The notes under the pieces were generated by a model. The model had not been told where the DNA came from. It saw nothing but the letters and a program-made list of their open reading frames with translations, and searched no databases. Shown in pieces: positions 12,233 to 27,701 of a stretch of DNA of 64,000 nt. A program made the position numbers and the translations under genes. Position 1 is the first letter of the stretch. Each line of letters begins with the position of its first letter. Source of the stretch: Clavelina lepadiformis (taxonomy: Eukaryota; Chordata; Ascidiacea; Aplousobranchia; Clavelinidae); assembly GCF_947623445.1 (NCBI RefSeq), contig NC_135248.1, positions 15,447,820-15,511,819 of the forward strand, read 5' to 3'.

Positions 12233-15200
12233 ATACGTCATAAGCGATTTGTGTAAAAACAAATCAGCGATCATCTGACGTAACAAGCTTCTAATCCGGC
12301 CACGTGACCGAAGTAATCTAATATACAGTCAACATGTCGCCTGGTTTAATAAGGGAGTCTTGATTGACGGGAATTGGAGCCGCATCCGCCCGCGAAAAAG
12401 TTCGAATTACGTCGATAAATTACATGGAATATTAGATAGGGCAGCGACAGATTATATCTTGGCAGGTTCGTTTACGGCCGGCTTCAATTTGTGATGATTA
12501 ATTTTGAAAAATAAAACTTAAAATAATCTTTTTAACTACAATAGCTACTTTAGAGCAGAGCCCGTGTTCAGTGATAGTCACGGAATCGCTTGTTTCATTG
12601 ATTTGACACCAATCTTACGTGGCACCTGATCACAAACAAATATTGTGATGTCACGCTGTGTTAAGAATCCCACAAATGCAATTTTGTTAAATTTGGGGTT
12701 TTTGCCAAATTGAAATGGGAGAAAATAATGTAATAAAGGTCTTATTAAAACTTTTATGAGTTTTCCAAGCAAGAAAATTACTGTGACGTAACAAACCACA
12801 TAAATGCCAATGATCACGTGATATTTGAAGAGCAGATCTGACGAAATTCGGCGACAACAGATCTAAAGTGAAAAAACAAAATAATTGCATTTTAAATTAA
12901 CTTTTTACGCGGTAATTAGCGTTTTAAACAAAAGACATTGTTTGAAGGTGACGACAACAAATAGTCGCGCAATTGTTGATTTCTTCTTGTCTCAGCCGCC
13001 ATCGCGCTACGTAGCAACTATCTGTAGTTACAAGACAGCTGAGACCCTATTATTATTGACTGCCACATTTGGTCAAGACGAATTTTACGCAAAATCGTGC
13101 CATTATTTGTTGAAACTTAAGAGTTGTGACGTCACACAGACCTTATAGTGTACATTGATGCAACTGGGTGAACTAAAATTGACCCACGAAGAGGACAACT
13201 TAGCTGGGGCACTCTTTTATTTTTATTGAGGTAGAATGTCGCTATTATTATGTCAAATTAGGTCATTAAGTGCGAAATAGTCAAAAGTTTAAAACACGTT
13301 TAGTATTGTTTAGTTTTAATACGTTAACAGGTCGTGTGATGGAGACTTAGTTAACACGGGGTTAGTGACCTGATCATATCCTGGCTACATCTGACCTTTT
13401 GAACGAACATTTTTCGGGTTAATACAATTGTTTATGCGATGTTTATGTAATTAGCAGATCCAATCTTTAAAAATCAATGAGATCTGATCCGGTTGACGTA
13501 ACAATTCCCTATTGTTAGGTCACGAAGAACATGGTTTTGTAACACAGGCATCGCCTAAAATAAAATATCTTTGTAAAAACATCTTTACGCAGCGATCCAT
13601 GTTTGCTCTCTGAAGCTCTTGGCGTGTTTACATCACCACAGCTTCATTGTTGCGTCACAAACCGGCATTTCAAATCGGAAGCGCTGCATAATACAACATT
13701 ATGACGCAACACTCGATAGGTTATTGACCTTATATAGAGCACAGCAGTAAAGAATATTTTGAGAGACATGTTGCCCATCTTCGTCAAAAGATGAATATTT
13801 TATAAAGTCTGGCATTTCATTAACAGCAGCAAAGTATTCACGATTTAATGGAAGGTCGACACCTGCTTCGGTGAAGTCGACTTATTGCAAGAATCTTTCC
13901 ATGTATTTCTTGTAACCTACGTGTAAGGCGTCTGCAAAATTGCGCATGAAAATGTTTGACGTATTCAACTTACAATCCAGCTTTTGAAGGTCCACTATGA
14001 CCAAATGGTTTCACAAAGTAGTAATTACAGACATTACACGGGGAAATATTCTTGTTTAAGAAAATGGCAAAGAAATTAAAGTGGGAGTTTTTATAAAATT
14101 TCTTCCTTGGGAGACTTTCACGTGAAACGGCGCAAATAAACCGGTCATTACCTTTAAACGTGGAATCAAAATTTTCTTCGTTAGCGCAAATTTCCGTTTC
14201 TGTTCCCCAGAAAACACGACAATAAGAAATCTCTCTCATCTCCCCGATATAGATTCATGCAGATGTTCACTTAAATATAGATTGGGCGGACATGGAAGCT
14301 CCATTTAAAATACATGTCGCGTGCAAGCGTGTAAATTTATATCCAAACAGTGGCCACAATGATGTTCTGATGTGAGATTTACTGGAACATTTCCTTTGCA
14401 TATTGCGTCGAGTGCATGCGATGAAGAAGAAATCACAGCTCGGATACAGAGCGCAAGTCACGTAGCACGAGTTTTCCTGAAACTACGAAGACGTTCCTAA
14501 AGCAATTAACCACTTTAAGTACTCACGCAAACGTAAATACTTTTCCCTGAAACATTCTATAGATATTTATTGTTCATTTCTAATGGACTTAAATCGCCCC
14601 AATGCGTTTCAAAAATATTTTTCTTGAATTTGTTTGAATATTTTGAAAAGAATGCGAATAAATTAAACAGCTTTTTAGCATTGTTGAAAATGCACTTGTG
14701 CGGCTGAATTCACCTCAAATCTGTGCCAAAACGTTTTTGTGTTAATTGTTAACTTTGCAATGAACTTTGTCCTCTTTTAGAATAACTATGAAAAAAAATC
14801 GGATGTCGGTACAAAAAAGTTTTGTCAAATAACAACAAATGAACGAGTTTGTGCTGGAAATAAGAGACAAAGTTGATCTAAATAGTCACTTAATAGTCAC
14901 TTACGAGAAATATGGAATTCGAAGCACAAGTGGAGACATTGTCATAATACCAAGTTTTCAAATCAAATTACGACTTTCACAGACAATTAAACGTGGATAT
15001 AGAATCAATGCAGCTAATTTTGCTTCAATTGATTAATAGTTACCGCGGCAGTCTTAAGAGGAAAGCGAGTTTAGAATGTGGAAGGTCACTCGGTGTCTTG
15101 ACACAGCCAGTGCTTTAATTGTGCACTTGACTTGCGCGCAATGCTCACATCGACGCAACAATGCGCCAATTATTGCGTGTATATGGCGATTATTACGTTT

Positions 15201-18200
15201 CAACAACTACACTAATTACCTGCTACAGTCTCCATAGGTTCGCGAAATGCGTATACATTATTATTCACAGTTCACAATCTTTAACTGAAAACGGATTTCG
15301 CTCGTTTGTGCACTGTTTCTTGCGTAATAACAGCTTGAGATCACGTGAATTCACTCAAGCGCGACAGCTGTGGAACCGGGTTGTGAGTTGTGACCCTGTA
15401 ATTTAAGTGGCGAGTTTCCCATCGATTGCGCGACTGCCTTTTAAACAAGAACCTACCTGTGGCGGCCTGGGAATCGCAAAAACCCGGACAAGAACAATTG
15501 TGGGTTACCGAGGCAGAGCGGAGATGACAAATCCGCCCCACCATCCCGCCCACGTGTTCGCACAAGTTACACTTGCCAGGTGACGTCATGCTGATATGAA
15601 TAACAAAAGATAAACGGAAGCAACAAGAGGTTGGATGTCATCGCTTAGGATAAGTCCCTAAACTAGATTATAAGCAACAGAGTTGTTTTGTCAACTTTTG
15701 AACAAACTAATCCCCAGCTGTTGTTTGATGGGAGGTTGCTCTTATTCCCCCCACAGGAAGTTTCTTATTTGAGCAAATGTTACGCTCGACATGCTCAGCT
15801 AAGAATTACATGAACAAGTACACAGGGAAGTCACAATCAACGAAACAAGGCAAAGTCATTGGACTGGCAATTGTGCCGCGGGCCGTGGAATATGAATTGT
15901 GAAGAAACCAAAGGAATTTATCAGCTAAATGAACCTGAACTTGCATAGAACAACGATCATTGCGCAATATTTCATTTCAAGTTCCTATTTCGAGGGATTC
16001 TCTTCGTCAAAGAGTGCACAAAGCTTTTAAAACTCCGCTGTAAGTTTGATTGTTTTCATAGGTCTCTGTATTTGCTGGAAGTTAATCACATGTTTTCGAC
16101 TAAGTCAGTGATATAATTATTAGATAATATCTCAATCCAATGATGTCTACAGTATCCTGATTATCAACAAATCAGTCATGTTCTGGTGAGGTTCCACTAT
16201 TGCGTGACGTCACGTTTCCTTCTGGTCCGTTTCCACCGAGATCGATTGAAATCTTTCTGCCGGCAGGTCAAGACGTCCTAATGGATTCTTAAACTGCTAA
16301 AAGTGAAGCGGCATGCCTTGTATTTGGCGATTAAGTCACTCCAAATGTTGTTTTTCGAATTTCGTTTTCACGTTTTGCCATAATTTTCTGCGCCAGGGAG
16401 TACAATGATTAATCTTTAATGAAAGCGGTCAGGTTGGGTCACGTGGCGCGACCAGAAAAACAAAAATTCGATAAAGAGAAATCGCGACAATCTTGGGAGT
16501 GGAATTACTCATTTTCATTGATTAGAAAGTTCTAGAAATCCTGGCAACAGTTGACTCCTAATCGGCGAATTATCCGGGGAGGGTTCGGCGATAATGTGTT
16601 CACTGGACCGTGACCGGATTAGGCTGCAACTAACCGTGCCATTGTAGGGGGCAGAGTTACCGTAGCCGCCACCCGTAAACATGGGTCGTATTTGGGGTCA
16701 AACACGGGAAATTTTCACAGTTTAAATTAAGAGCGTCCGCCTGTCTTGGAATTATTTTGATTTCTGCCAAAAAACGACAAAATTTGCGGCAAAAAGAAAG
16801 ATCAGTTGCAAAATTAGATTGAAATTTTTGTCACGAAAACAATCATTATCTAAACTAACCAGCTACTTCCACCATCACTGGTTTCGTTTTTCGTCTCCTG
16901 TTACACCACGATAACCAACCAACCAGGCTTAAGCAGCCAATTAACATTTAACTTTATTTTTCTGTCTCATTTTGTGACGTAAGCAGCCGACCGCAGCGCA
17001 CGAAAATTAATTTTAACCCAAAGATTTGCCCCTTGACTGCGCTTCAGGCTCCGAATTTTTGGATCTCGATTTGAAAAAATTCCCAAAAGTGTAAAAAACA
17101 AACCCATTGTCAAGACACAGAAAACAGATCGTTCCAATTGGTTTGGGCGCATTTGATGTTGCTTCAAAAACAAGTTGTTTATCGCTATTGCGCGAAGAAC
17201 TTTCAGAGGTTCCATTGTTATAGGAACGTTTTCAAGCAACCGATAAATTGGATTTGAACTTCAAATTGGACAAAGGGCGGTCAATTACTCCCCAACAACA
17301 ACTGCGCAGCTGTGTTCATCGGTTTGAGAAAATCCCGTTGTTCGGAAGCGATTTACTGTTTATTGTTCGGGTAATTAATTAGTTGTTGAATTAGGCCCAA
17401 AGTCGCTCCAATTGTTCATTGCTTCCATAATTTCAAATGTGAAATTGGATTAATGCAATTATGGCCGACATCATCCCGACACCACATAAATCATCACCGG
17501 GATAAAATCACGTTCTAACACCGCGGTAGCTCGTAGAAGCTCTAAAGTTCATCGCAAAGAATCATCGTCGCCGAAAGTGCTTGACTCATTTTTCAACCTT
17601 TTATTTGAGTTTAAAGGCCGGAAAATAATGAAAAATAGCAACCAGCAATCTTTTGATAAAGATGAAAAGATTTTATGACGAAATGTAGAGCAGCGCCTCA
17701 ACAGGAGGCCGTTAAAGGTTTTAAAGAGCTACAAGTTGACAATTTGCCATCATAGTTAATATCGTAAAAATATCCGACGCTTAGGCAATTTTCTGCCAAA
17801 AATCGGAGAAGAAAATCCCTAAAACGGATATCTAAAAATAAACGAAAAATGTCAAGAATTATGGATAAGATCAAACGTAGAAGCGGAGAGCTTGTTATTG
17901 TCCAGAAGCGGGATGTCTGAAAGAACACAAGACTAATAGCCTGACATTTTCGCTTCCAGCAGTAAGTCGGAACCTGAACAGTTAATCAAAGAATGTCAAC
18001 GCTCCCAAGGGATTTCTTCTTAAATAGATAAATCTCATTTGATGTTGGGATTTTGTTCAACTGAAGGACCTTCGTCGAATACAATTAACCAGGGACCACG
18101 TGACAGCTCAAGCCATCGCTAAATGTGATGAATCGAGAAAGTTTGTCATCGCCGATTACAGTCCAAGATAAACGCATCTATTTACTTTTTGCGCTCTGTG

Positions 18201-21200
18201 GTAAATAAATGCGTAACCGGTAATTTAAAGCTGTTTGGATTATACAGAGACAACCTATTTCAAATACGCTTTAGCTGGTAATAATGGCACGGGGGCTAGC
18301 GATGGCATTTCCTAAGGATCCTAGAATCGCCTACATTCTGCGGAATGTAGCAAAAGCGGGAAAATTCCTCCGGTATTAAGTGAAATCATAGAAGTTAATT
18401 GTCCCGAGTCATTGGACCGCGAAATATCATCGGTCTGTGTCTCGATTTTGTCGCATTAAAGTTTCACTAAGTAACAGATTAAAGAAGATACAACTTTAAT
18501 TGGAGCTTCCCAAAACAAATCGTGGTCGCGACTTTTCTCTCATCTTGTTTAGACTCGAAATCATTTGTTTGTTGTCGACTGGCTCCCATAAAGCGCGCGC
18601 TGGGGCGTGAAGTTGGGGTAATGCAGAAATTGGGTGATTCTCTGGGAGAGTGGCTGACAACTGGTGACTAAACCGGCAAAGTGTTTTAAGTTGTGAAGCA
18701 AGACAAGCGGTGCATTACATAGCGGCTCTAATCCTAGGCCTTCTAACTACGGTAATTTGCCAGCGCTAAACTTAATGTCGTGAGAAATCTATTGTGAAAG
18801 TGTCATAGGTCATTAAACGCAGTATGACGAAACAGTGGGATGACATTATGACCAAACACTGATCTCTGCTAGTTTCGGTGCTTTCCGACGCCTAATACTG
18901 GTCGTGCTTCAAACATGCTGTTTATTTTGTTTGGTTAATTTGGCAAGGGATTTCCTAATACCATTAATCAGCTCATCATCAAGGAACACGAATATGAAAT
19001 CGACTTTCTTGCCAGAACACTTCCTGTCGCTTCCAGCATGTCGGTATCGATTTGGGGGCAACACCTAAGTTTCGACAAAAGTCTGTTTTGTGTGTAATAG
19101 TTCCATAACTGGGGGATAAAACGTTAAATTACAAGAAAATATTTCAACGGCATGCCTGTCGCGTTACAAGGCCTTATACAGGTGACGTCACCACACATTC
19201 ACTAGATTCCTTGCATTACGTAACAATCGATGCGGAAATCTCCGCCCGCGCCTTGTCAGACTTGGACCTCAAGAAATGCCGGAGAAATTTCGTTCTTTGT
19301 CGGATTATTAAAGTTTAGAAAATCAGCATAAAATAAATTGAGAAATATAAAAACACAGAAAGAACAAAATCAAGCAGGTAAAGTAGTTTTTCTCGATGAA
19401 AGTAAATTCAAGTTTTAACAAATATAACAAATTGAAACAATTTTACTCACGCGTCCATTTCTTGAGGTCGAATTAAACAACTTGCATGAGGTGTTGTGCG
19501 GTCAAAGGTTCCTCCATGCGGTCACCTGCTCTCCAGGGCCACCGTATGAAGGGCAATGTTCGATTAATTAGTTTGTGTTTTACTAAAAACTAACTAACTA
19601 CCTCTTTGACGTCATAATCTGTTTGCATAGAAACCAGTTTAAATTTGGCCCAAGGTCATAATATTAACGCAGTGTTTACTGAACTCACAACATTCTCAAA
19701 TAATGCCATAGAACAAGAATAAACGCAGGTGTAAGAGGCGGTAATTAAACATTCGTTGGCTGAAGTAGCAAGTAAGTAGCTGGCTCCAGGCAACGTCAGT
19801 CAGGTGGGTGTCTTGCAAGAGGGGCACGTGGTGTCTGCGAACTCATTTGTCACTTCAAGTCAACTGTAGCGCTGTGGAAGATTCTTAGGTGGTTCATGTG
19901 ACTACCTGGTATGTGGAAGCACGACCTGCGCGTAGTCATACTTCGCCATCGAGTCTTAACCAAGGTGCTGATGTTTAAGAATGCGGGTGGCCTGCGCTAA
20001 GTAGACCTCCTTACCTCTCCTGCAATGCAGGGCTGGTATGAAGCCTTAAGGCGTATCAAACACCAACCACAAGTTTTTAAACAAAATCTATCGTGCGCTG
20101 CATTGCATGCAGAATGTGAGCTAGACGTGTGTGGCGTGGCGTGGCCTTGCAGATTTGCTGCGATCGATTGAGCTCGTTTCTGAGAATAATTGATCGCTCA
20201 TTTCTCAGACGTTGTGATTGTGATTTATTTTCTGCTCAAAATGGCCCTTTTCTGACCCCCCCTTTTATGCCGCGTGCGTCAATCATGGCTTCAAACGCGA
20301 AGGTAATCGCGTGAAAACAAGATTTAAACCCCCGGAAAATTTGTGCGAAGTGATTCAACGAGAATGCAGCGCGAATGCGGGCGCACAACTCCGCATAATC
20401 CTGGATGTGATCGAGTCATCCATGCGCGGGATCTAGCGAACCAGCCCCATAAGGCGAAGGTTTTAATTAAACCTCCGTGAAAAATCCAACACTTCAAACG
20501 AAAACGCCGACGAATTTCTATTAAATAAACAAAAGCAAGAAAACAAACGCGATTTGACGGACAAGAGCAAAGTGTTTACACCAACGAGTCATAAACATCA
20601 TTCGGCGGGATTGGAGATAATAAATGACCGCGATAATTTCCAAGCCACCTCGTTGTCCAAACACCACTGGAGTTGGTCACTTTCCCAGCAGGCGCGCCTT
20701 CCAACATGGCGGGGTCATGTTACGTTTCTCTACGTCCAAAGTTTACCCCAGGTCCCTCGTCTTACGTGGAGGGCCCTTGAAAGGCGGTCAAGCGTTGAAC
20801 TGTTACGTCACTTAACCTCATTAATTTCTCACGATCCTTGTTGACTCGTTTTTATCCCGATTTCGTTTCGCGCGCTTTTGTTGTTTTAATCTATTTGCGC
20901 GGTAAACAATTATGCAATATAGATCACGTGACGTGCAATCGTCGCTTTCTGAATTGAAACAAATATTGTTGTGGAAATTCATCAATTGAACCAACCAACC
21001 AATTGGAATGCAGAACAACAAATATTTTGCTCAGATATCTCAGATATTGTCTGAGGCGCGACATAAAACTTGCCGATGATTTACCTCAGATCAAGGCTTA
21101 AATCGCAGCGATGATGCTGAATAAGATTTCTATGGTCGTGGTGGGATATTTTGATAAGAATTCAACAACTTTCTTTCAAATCCTTCACAGCCGCATTGAA

Positions 21201-21230
21201 GAAAATCGCGATCGACTCGGCATTGTACGA

Positions 21231-21248
21231 GGGGGTGGGGGGGGGGGG
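21231..21248. repeat. G-rich homopolymer run
   Basis: Five G, one T, then twelve G form a mononucleotide-type repeat. Plus-strand G runs of this kind can form quadruplex structures and are prone to length error in assemblies. Confidence 0.9.
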
Positions 21249-24200
21249 ATATAAGTGAAGTGGGCCACAATGTGGATTCCAATTTCTCCGCTCTTTTGTC
21301 AGTTCAGTTTTGACAACGTGTGACGTAACGCTTTTCAATTGGTTGCCCATTTAGTGACACGGTAGCGTTGGACAAACAAAACTTTGAATGGTTTTTGTAC
21401 AAACTCGGGCCGAAACGATTCGTGATTGAGCCGAGTTGTTTTCATTCTAAGTGGTTTGTATCGAGGTGAGCATTCGAGCAACCGTCAATTTAAATGGATT
21501 AACGTTCAATGAATGTCAACAGGTCCCTTGAAAAGACGCCATTAGTGTCTACACAAAAACTTTACCCCACACGGTCTACTTGGAATTTCCAAGGCTTTGC
21601 AAAACTCAACAAAATGGTCACACTATAGCTAGCTACTGTAGCTATCAAGCCACAGGTTTCACAAATGCGCCTCAGGAATGAAGCAAATTTCCACATCGGC
21701 TCTAAATCTAAATTACTTCAGTGTCTGTTACTTTTAATGTGTATTTCACTCAGTTTGAAAATATTTATGAGCAGGTCTCATTCGCACCGGCGGTCGATTC
21801 GATTCTAGTAAAATGAATGCAACACGTCAAATGTGGGCAGTCAATGAACGAGATTATACGAATCTTATGGTAATTCGTCCAATTGACTTTGCCTATTCTA
21901 TGGAGTCCAATTTAATCTGTGCAAAGATACGCTTATTACGTGTTTCGTGCGTAATAGATGCTGATTATTACGCATTACGTTCACCGTCAAAGTTCGGATT
22001 TGTCATTTGTAGGACGCGACAAATCCTTAAACTTTGCAATAGTTGCTGGAACGTTCGCTTCATGATTCGTCATGTCCGCTCACTTGTAAACGATGACGTA
22101 ATCCACTTCAAAGAGTGCGACGATGAAAGGCGGTTATGAGCAAACAATAACATATTTAGAAGAGATTTGAAAAGAGGAAGTTATAAAGCCGGCCGCTGCT
22201 TTGACATAACATTGCATACGGATGACACGCGGCTTCCTCTAGTTGGCTGGCATGCCCGTATATGGCTTGCATGTTGTCGGTTTGTATTTGGAAGTGCGCA
22301 AGCTTGCATAATTCTCATCCACACTAAGGACAATTCAAGGAAATTAAGCTCCAGAACCAGGAATACGACGACTACGAGGCATTTACGTGCCGCCAATTAA
22401 GTGACTCATCTTAGGCCTCGGCAGCCATTGCAGCAGCAGCAATATCAAGTGAGATCGTTGCGCGGGTGCTTCGAATCAAATTAAACATTCTGGTTCTATT
22501 TTTAAACCGGTTTTAATTTCCTCATCAAAGACTCGCCCCAATAGATTTCTTTACAACTTCGCCCTAATTAAATTAAATGTATAATCACGTGTCAATGACG
22601 TCACAATACATTGGGTAAACAGCGGGAGTTGGTTGTTGAATAATTTTTTAATCCGGCGTCGTCTTGTCCAATTAACACGACACATTGATCTCTATGAAGA
22701 GCTTTGTGATGTAATAACAGCGACGGTCAACAACATTGTTAAAAGTGATTGTGATGTCACAAAACCGATTAATTTTCAAAACCGCGAACGTGCAAGGTTT
22801 CAGTTTCTGACGTCATAAATGCAAACAAGAGACCAGGCCACACAATTCCATTTGTTCGGTCACTGACAGTGATGGGCGACTTTCCATGACAGGTCAAGTG
22901 CCTGGACATAGTTGGTTGCACGCCAAAGCAACAACTCGGTCGAAAACAATGTGCCATGTGATGTCTATGTGCTTCGCGCAATGAAGCAGGCCAGTGGGGC
23001 TCGTTAAAGAAATCTTATAAATATTAAGCAGTAAAATTTTAAATCTAATCCTGCAACAGCGAGTTATTGAACCTCACCAAACATGGATGAGAGTTCCCGA
23101 TACGTCGGTTTCGACCCGCAACCAACATTCTAGAACCCAGCTAGAAGTGATGACGTGTTACGTTGGACATTTACCAGCAGCAAGTATGCAGCGGAGTGGA
23201 AAATCGCGCGGAATGTGTGAGCAAATGTGATATTGGCGCATATTGTGCGAAGAACCTGTTTGCTGCGTTGTGTTTGCTGATAAGGGAAAGAGTTTCATCC
23301 CGCGAACATGGAGAAGAACACGTCACACATTGATCGAAGTTTTCAATATTGGCAAGTTTAGTTTCAAACACTCACCAACAAATTTGAATGAAATTGCTAA
23401 TTTCGTGTCAAATATTGCTCCCAGCTCCTCAAAAACGGTCCAAGAATAAATAAAATGACGCTGCCATGCGGAACATCGCATACCACCAGGTGTAATTGTT
23501 TGTTTGTGCTGTCACAAAGCTTATAAATTGAATCGCTTGAAATTGCAAATTAAACGCACACAACCGTATCTTAGCGCCCCCTGACACGGATTTTAAATTG
23601 GAAAATCATCCGATGAAAATCGCAAAGTAATTTTGTTTGACCCCCTCCGACCTGACACCTTCACAGAGGCGCTTGTTTCGCAATAATAGGAAATGTTTCT
23701 CTCTGTAAAACGTCATAGGAGTGAGGATAGATATTCATCAGATTGTAGAGAGAGACAGAAAATGACAGAGAAATCTTTCAAATTAAATTCATCTTCGGTC
23801 TTGTTTATTTTGTCCATTCCAAGGAACTATCTCCGTGATATTATGCTTGTACGCGCTTGTCACGTATTCCAACGCATTTGTGCGATTGTTTATTTCGTCA
23901 CAATACGTGTTATATCGTAAATAAATTAATTTCGTCATTGATTATTAACGATTCATAATATTATGAATAAGTTAATGGTTTGATTTTGGTGACGTAATTA
24001 ATACTCTTTTCATGTAAATCTGTTGTTAGTGCATAATAACTTGAAAACCGTGGTATTAACTCAATAAAGCGTGCTTTCTTAGTTTATTATGATGTCATAA
24101 TCATACCATTGTTAACTGAAGAGTGTGGCCAATCAAGCACGACGCCGCAAGGTTATGATTGTGACGTCATACTAAACATTCAAGAAGGCATTTCTCCGAA

Positions 24201-27200
24201 AGTCGACGCCGAAAATAAAAATTACACAATCCTGACGTCCAACAAAGCATAATGTGAGCAACCAGCTAATTTCAAAGCGGACAGAGTTAATCCCGTTAAT
24301 AGACGTGTTTTCGCGCGTTTTCTTTCTACAAGGGGTAGCGGGTCGCCTAGTAGCGATACGTCATAATATATTCACCCGAGAGCGATTGTTACAATCTTGC
24401 TTCTTCAATCACAATCAGTTGAAAGATTTACAAAAGTCTAATCAAGCAATTGAAGCAAACGCCTGGATGTCTCGCCCCGTGTTTGTGTTTTGCGCAGAAA
24501 CATTTGTCTTTTCGCGTAATCTTAAAATCTTTTCCGGCCAACACAGTAAAACTATGAGCTATGGGAAGATTACTAGAACATTAGGGAATAGATTAATGAC
24601 TGTTTGTCCCCAGGTTTCACCTTTTAGCCGGATTTTACGAGTGTTTGAGCGTCGGTAATTTTCACATGTCAGTATCCTGGGCTCATAGTAACGCTGAGAT
24701 ACGAAGCCTGGGGCTGAACGAGAAAAGCAATGAGCAGCGTTGCTGTCAGTTGCTTTCCGATAAATCAACTCTGCCCGGGCATGGATTACGCTCAGTTGCA
24801 GGAAGTAATAACAAGCCCGACCGACTTTAATGATCGCGTTGCTAGTACGCTTGGCAAATAACAAATTCCGCCGCTACCTCGTGTCACGTACTCACTACCA
24901 AACCCAACATGTTTGCGTATGTTGGCCGTTTGTGACAACACAATCGTGTTTTGTTTAAATAAATAGTTATAGTTTCGTGTAGGTACGTCACAAACAGCCA
25001 CATTTCCTTATTAGAGGGTTTTAATCAATCGCGCAAACGAACTAAAATTAGAATTTCTAGTAAAGTTCTCTCTTCCACACAGCTGTAAGCAAGTATAGGT
25101 GTGCTTCACTATACATGGAATGGTTCAAACTTGTTGCGTCATATTCAAGGTGTAGCTGAAAACGTGAAGTTAATTGGAAGGAAAATTTCAAATAAATCTC
25201 GTTCGGTCTGCGATGGAACTGTTGCGCAATACAGGACCGCTGTTGTTAATACTAATACGCAATGCTGTTGTTAATACTGGTGCAGACAAAAAGTAACAAG
25301 GGCTTTGACTTCACATAAAACCGGTCACTTATATACATTGATGACGTCATAGCAAGCATCAGAAGCCAACCAGTGCCAAGCTCAGTGGCTGCGCAACCAA
25401 AAAGATCATGTGAAGATTAGCATGACAGAGGACAAATGTGCATTGTGCTGTCAATATTGGCGGCTTGCACAGAAGCTGAAAATGAGCAAACAGGCCGTGT
25501 ATGTTCCCTGATGTTACTCCACTCAGTTAAAGATGTGCGTAAATATGAACAATTCCTAGAAGTTTTCCTCAACTTATTTACTTGAGTTTGTTAATGACGT
25601 CATTAATACAGTCTATCTCGTTTCCGGCCTGAAATATAAATTCACTTTCATCTTCCGGCCTAGGAAAGTGTTTGGATTATGACGATGCAATTCCGTCATA
25701 AAGCACATTGACTGGGGATCCGTTTTTCCAGTATTAGGAAATTCCAGTTTTGCCGAGCAGTGTCTGACGAATGTATTCTTCTGTGGAGTTACTCAATTCA
25801 ATTTGTCCAATCTTCGTTCCAGTCGGTCGTATATTGGCTGTTGCTCATTTTCACGGCAATCAGTAGAATACCAGAAATACAATTCATTTGCCGAAAAACT
25901 TATTTCGTGTTTTGACGAGTTTGTCGAATGATCTTGAACTGTTCTTGCGGCTGGAAAAGTTTGGACGCGACGTTCTATTGAGAAGGTGACGTGATGGTAA
26001 AGAAAATAATCTACAGCGTTGAAACTTTCTACACGTGACGCTTAAACTGAAGGGAACGCATGGTGTAGTAACAATGCGCCTTGTGACCTCATAATTGCAG
26101 GCGTGTTAAAGGGGAGAGCTTTAAAAGATAAGTTCAATTTTACCCTTAGGCTTAGAGTTTTAACCATTTTCACCGTCAAGGCGGTTTTGGCACAAAATCA
26201 ACGAAAAAATAACCCGAAAATATTTCGTGCATGATACGCCCATTTCTGCCCCAAAACGGCTTAGCTGGCAAATTAGCGAAACGCATTCACGCAGACAGAG
26301 AATCGTGCAATGAGCTCAGTGATACAGTAACAACATTATCTTGGCTGAAGCAGCTTCAAATACGAGCCTTGGCTCTTTGAAACTCTAAAAATAACACAAA
26401 GATAGTCTTGTGCCTTGTCTGATCATGTCTTTTGTGGCGTCATAGAGGGCTATTGTAAGAAACAAACAAATTCTTCAAAGAAGACTAAATGGCGTTACTG
26501 ATGGACAAAGTTAAACAACAAAGAATAACGTAATTAACATAATGCTATGACGAAATTTACAGTAAATGTGAGTAAGTTGTTAAAGTTTGAAACTGACCCG
26601 TTGCATAACTTTGCTTTGCAGTTGTGTTGCTGTATATGAGTTATTAGGACGGAATTAGACCCGATCCTCTTGTGTTAAGTCATACTGAGATTATTTCACA
26701 TTCCAAAATCTGGGCGCTTTCAGCTAAAAACGGGTAAAAATTCCTCATAATCCAGCAGCCCCTTGGCTCGCAATAACTTAAAATCAGGTCCTTCTCTGAA
26801 CTACAACCTAACCACGCTAAACTACAACACAGGGTTGATGCTTTGGCGCCACTTAGCGATTAGTTAGTTGGCATTTTAATCGTATTTTAGGTTTGAGAGT
26901 TTGCCAAAACTTTCGCAAATGGAGATTTAAAAGAGTCAATCTTCACATAAAACTTTAAGGTGACAGAAATAAGTTGTGTCAAGGATAAAATATCAATGGC
27001 ATTTTTTCTGCCATAAAAGTGACGTTGGACTGAGATAAAGGATTTTATTACTCAAAAAGTTAAACAGCAAACTGCTTTGTATTCACACTTTCATTTCATC
27101 ACTTCCTGTGTGCAATTTATATTTGTTCTATTTAGTTGTCGGTTTCTTTATTATCCACCAACATGTTCATGTGTAACCGTTTCCCTCCTGAATAAGTATG

Positions 27201-27300
27201 AGTCGTTAAAAGCAAGAAACGAGACCGGCTGAGTGCCTTCGTGTAAAGACAAATTCAGAGATGAGCGAGAAGGTCCAAGGGTTAATAAATGAGTGTCTAC

Positions 27301-27701
27301 TAGGGATGGGCCGATACGAACCCAAACCCGAATAGATTCGCCGAATATCGCCTTTATGGAAGATTCGGGAGAACACGAATACAATATTACTTATAAACTT
27401 ACTGACTTTTGTAAAAAATTGTGATCTAGTTTCCCGACAATGCTAAACTAGAGTCAGCAGTACTTACAATGAAGGTTGTTTTCCTAACGATTTTGCTTTT
27501 TCAATCGCTTTTTAAACACTATTTTTCAAAAGAAAGCGATTTGTTTATCGATTACGTCATTTTAGAAGAAAGACTTGACAACTTTGGATGAAATTTTATT
27601 GTTTGGTTCTAATACGAATAGATTCGGGATTCGTTCGTGTCGATCTTCATGATATTCGGGTTCGCACGAACCCGAATAATCTTCCTCGCGGCACATCCCT
27701 A
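27301..27701. mobile_element. Non-autonomous TIR transposon (MITE-like)
   Basis: The element opens TAGGGATGGGCCG and closes CGGCACATCCCTA, an imperfect terminal inverted repeat. It is bordered by near-identical 8-mers GTGTCTAC and CTGTCTAC (7 of 8), as expected of an 8-base target duplication. The interior contains several copies of GAACCCGAAT and its complement, so it can fold extensively. No transposase frame remains. The 8-base duplication suggests hAT-type mobilisation. Confidence 0.75.

Larger units (their letters stand above)
5384..27300. other. Long stretch without a supportable gene
   Basis: Reading both strands, I see only short open frames (about 60-140 codons) with no recognisable domain, conserved motif or consistent splice chain. 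Contents I can name: many TGACGTCA palindromes (for example 6640, 8593, 8640, 13128, 16206, 19182), a GT microsatellite and a G-rich run. The region could hold regulatory DNA, unrecognised non-coding RNA or fast-evolving exons that cannot be distinguished by eye. Confidence 0.5.

Noticed and set aside
14839..15036. 65-codon plus-strand frame
   Set aside because: No recognisable motif or exon chain; expected by chance in AT-rich DNA.
24254..24658. 134-codon plus-strand frame in the gene-poor region
   Set aside because: No similarity to known families by eye and no adjoining exons with matching phase.
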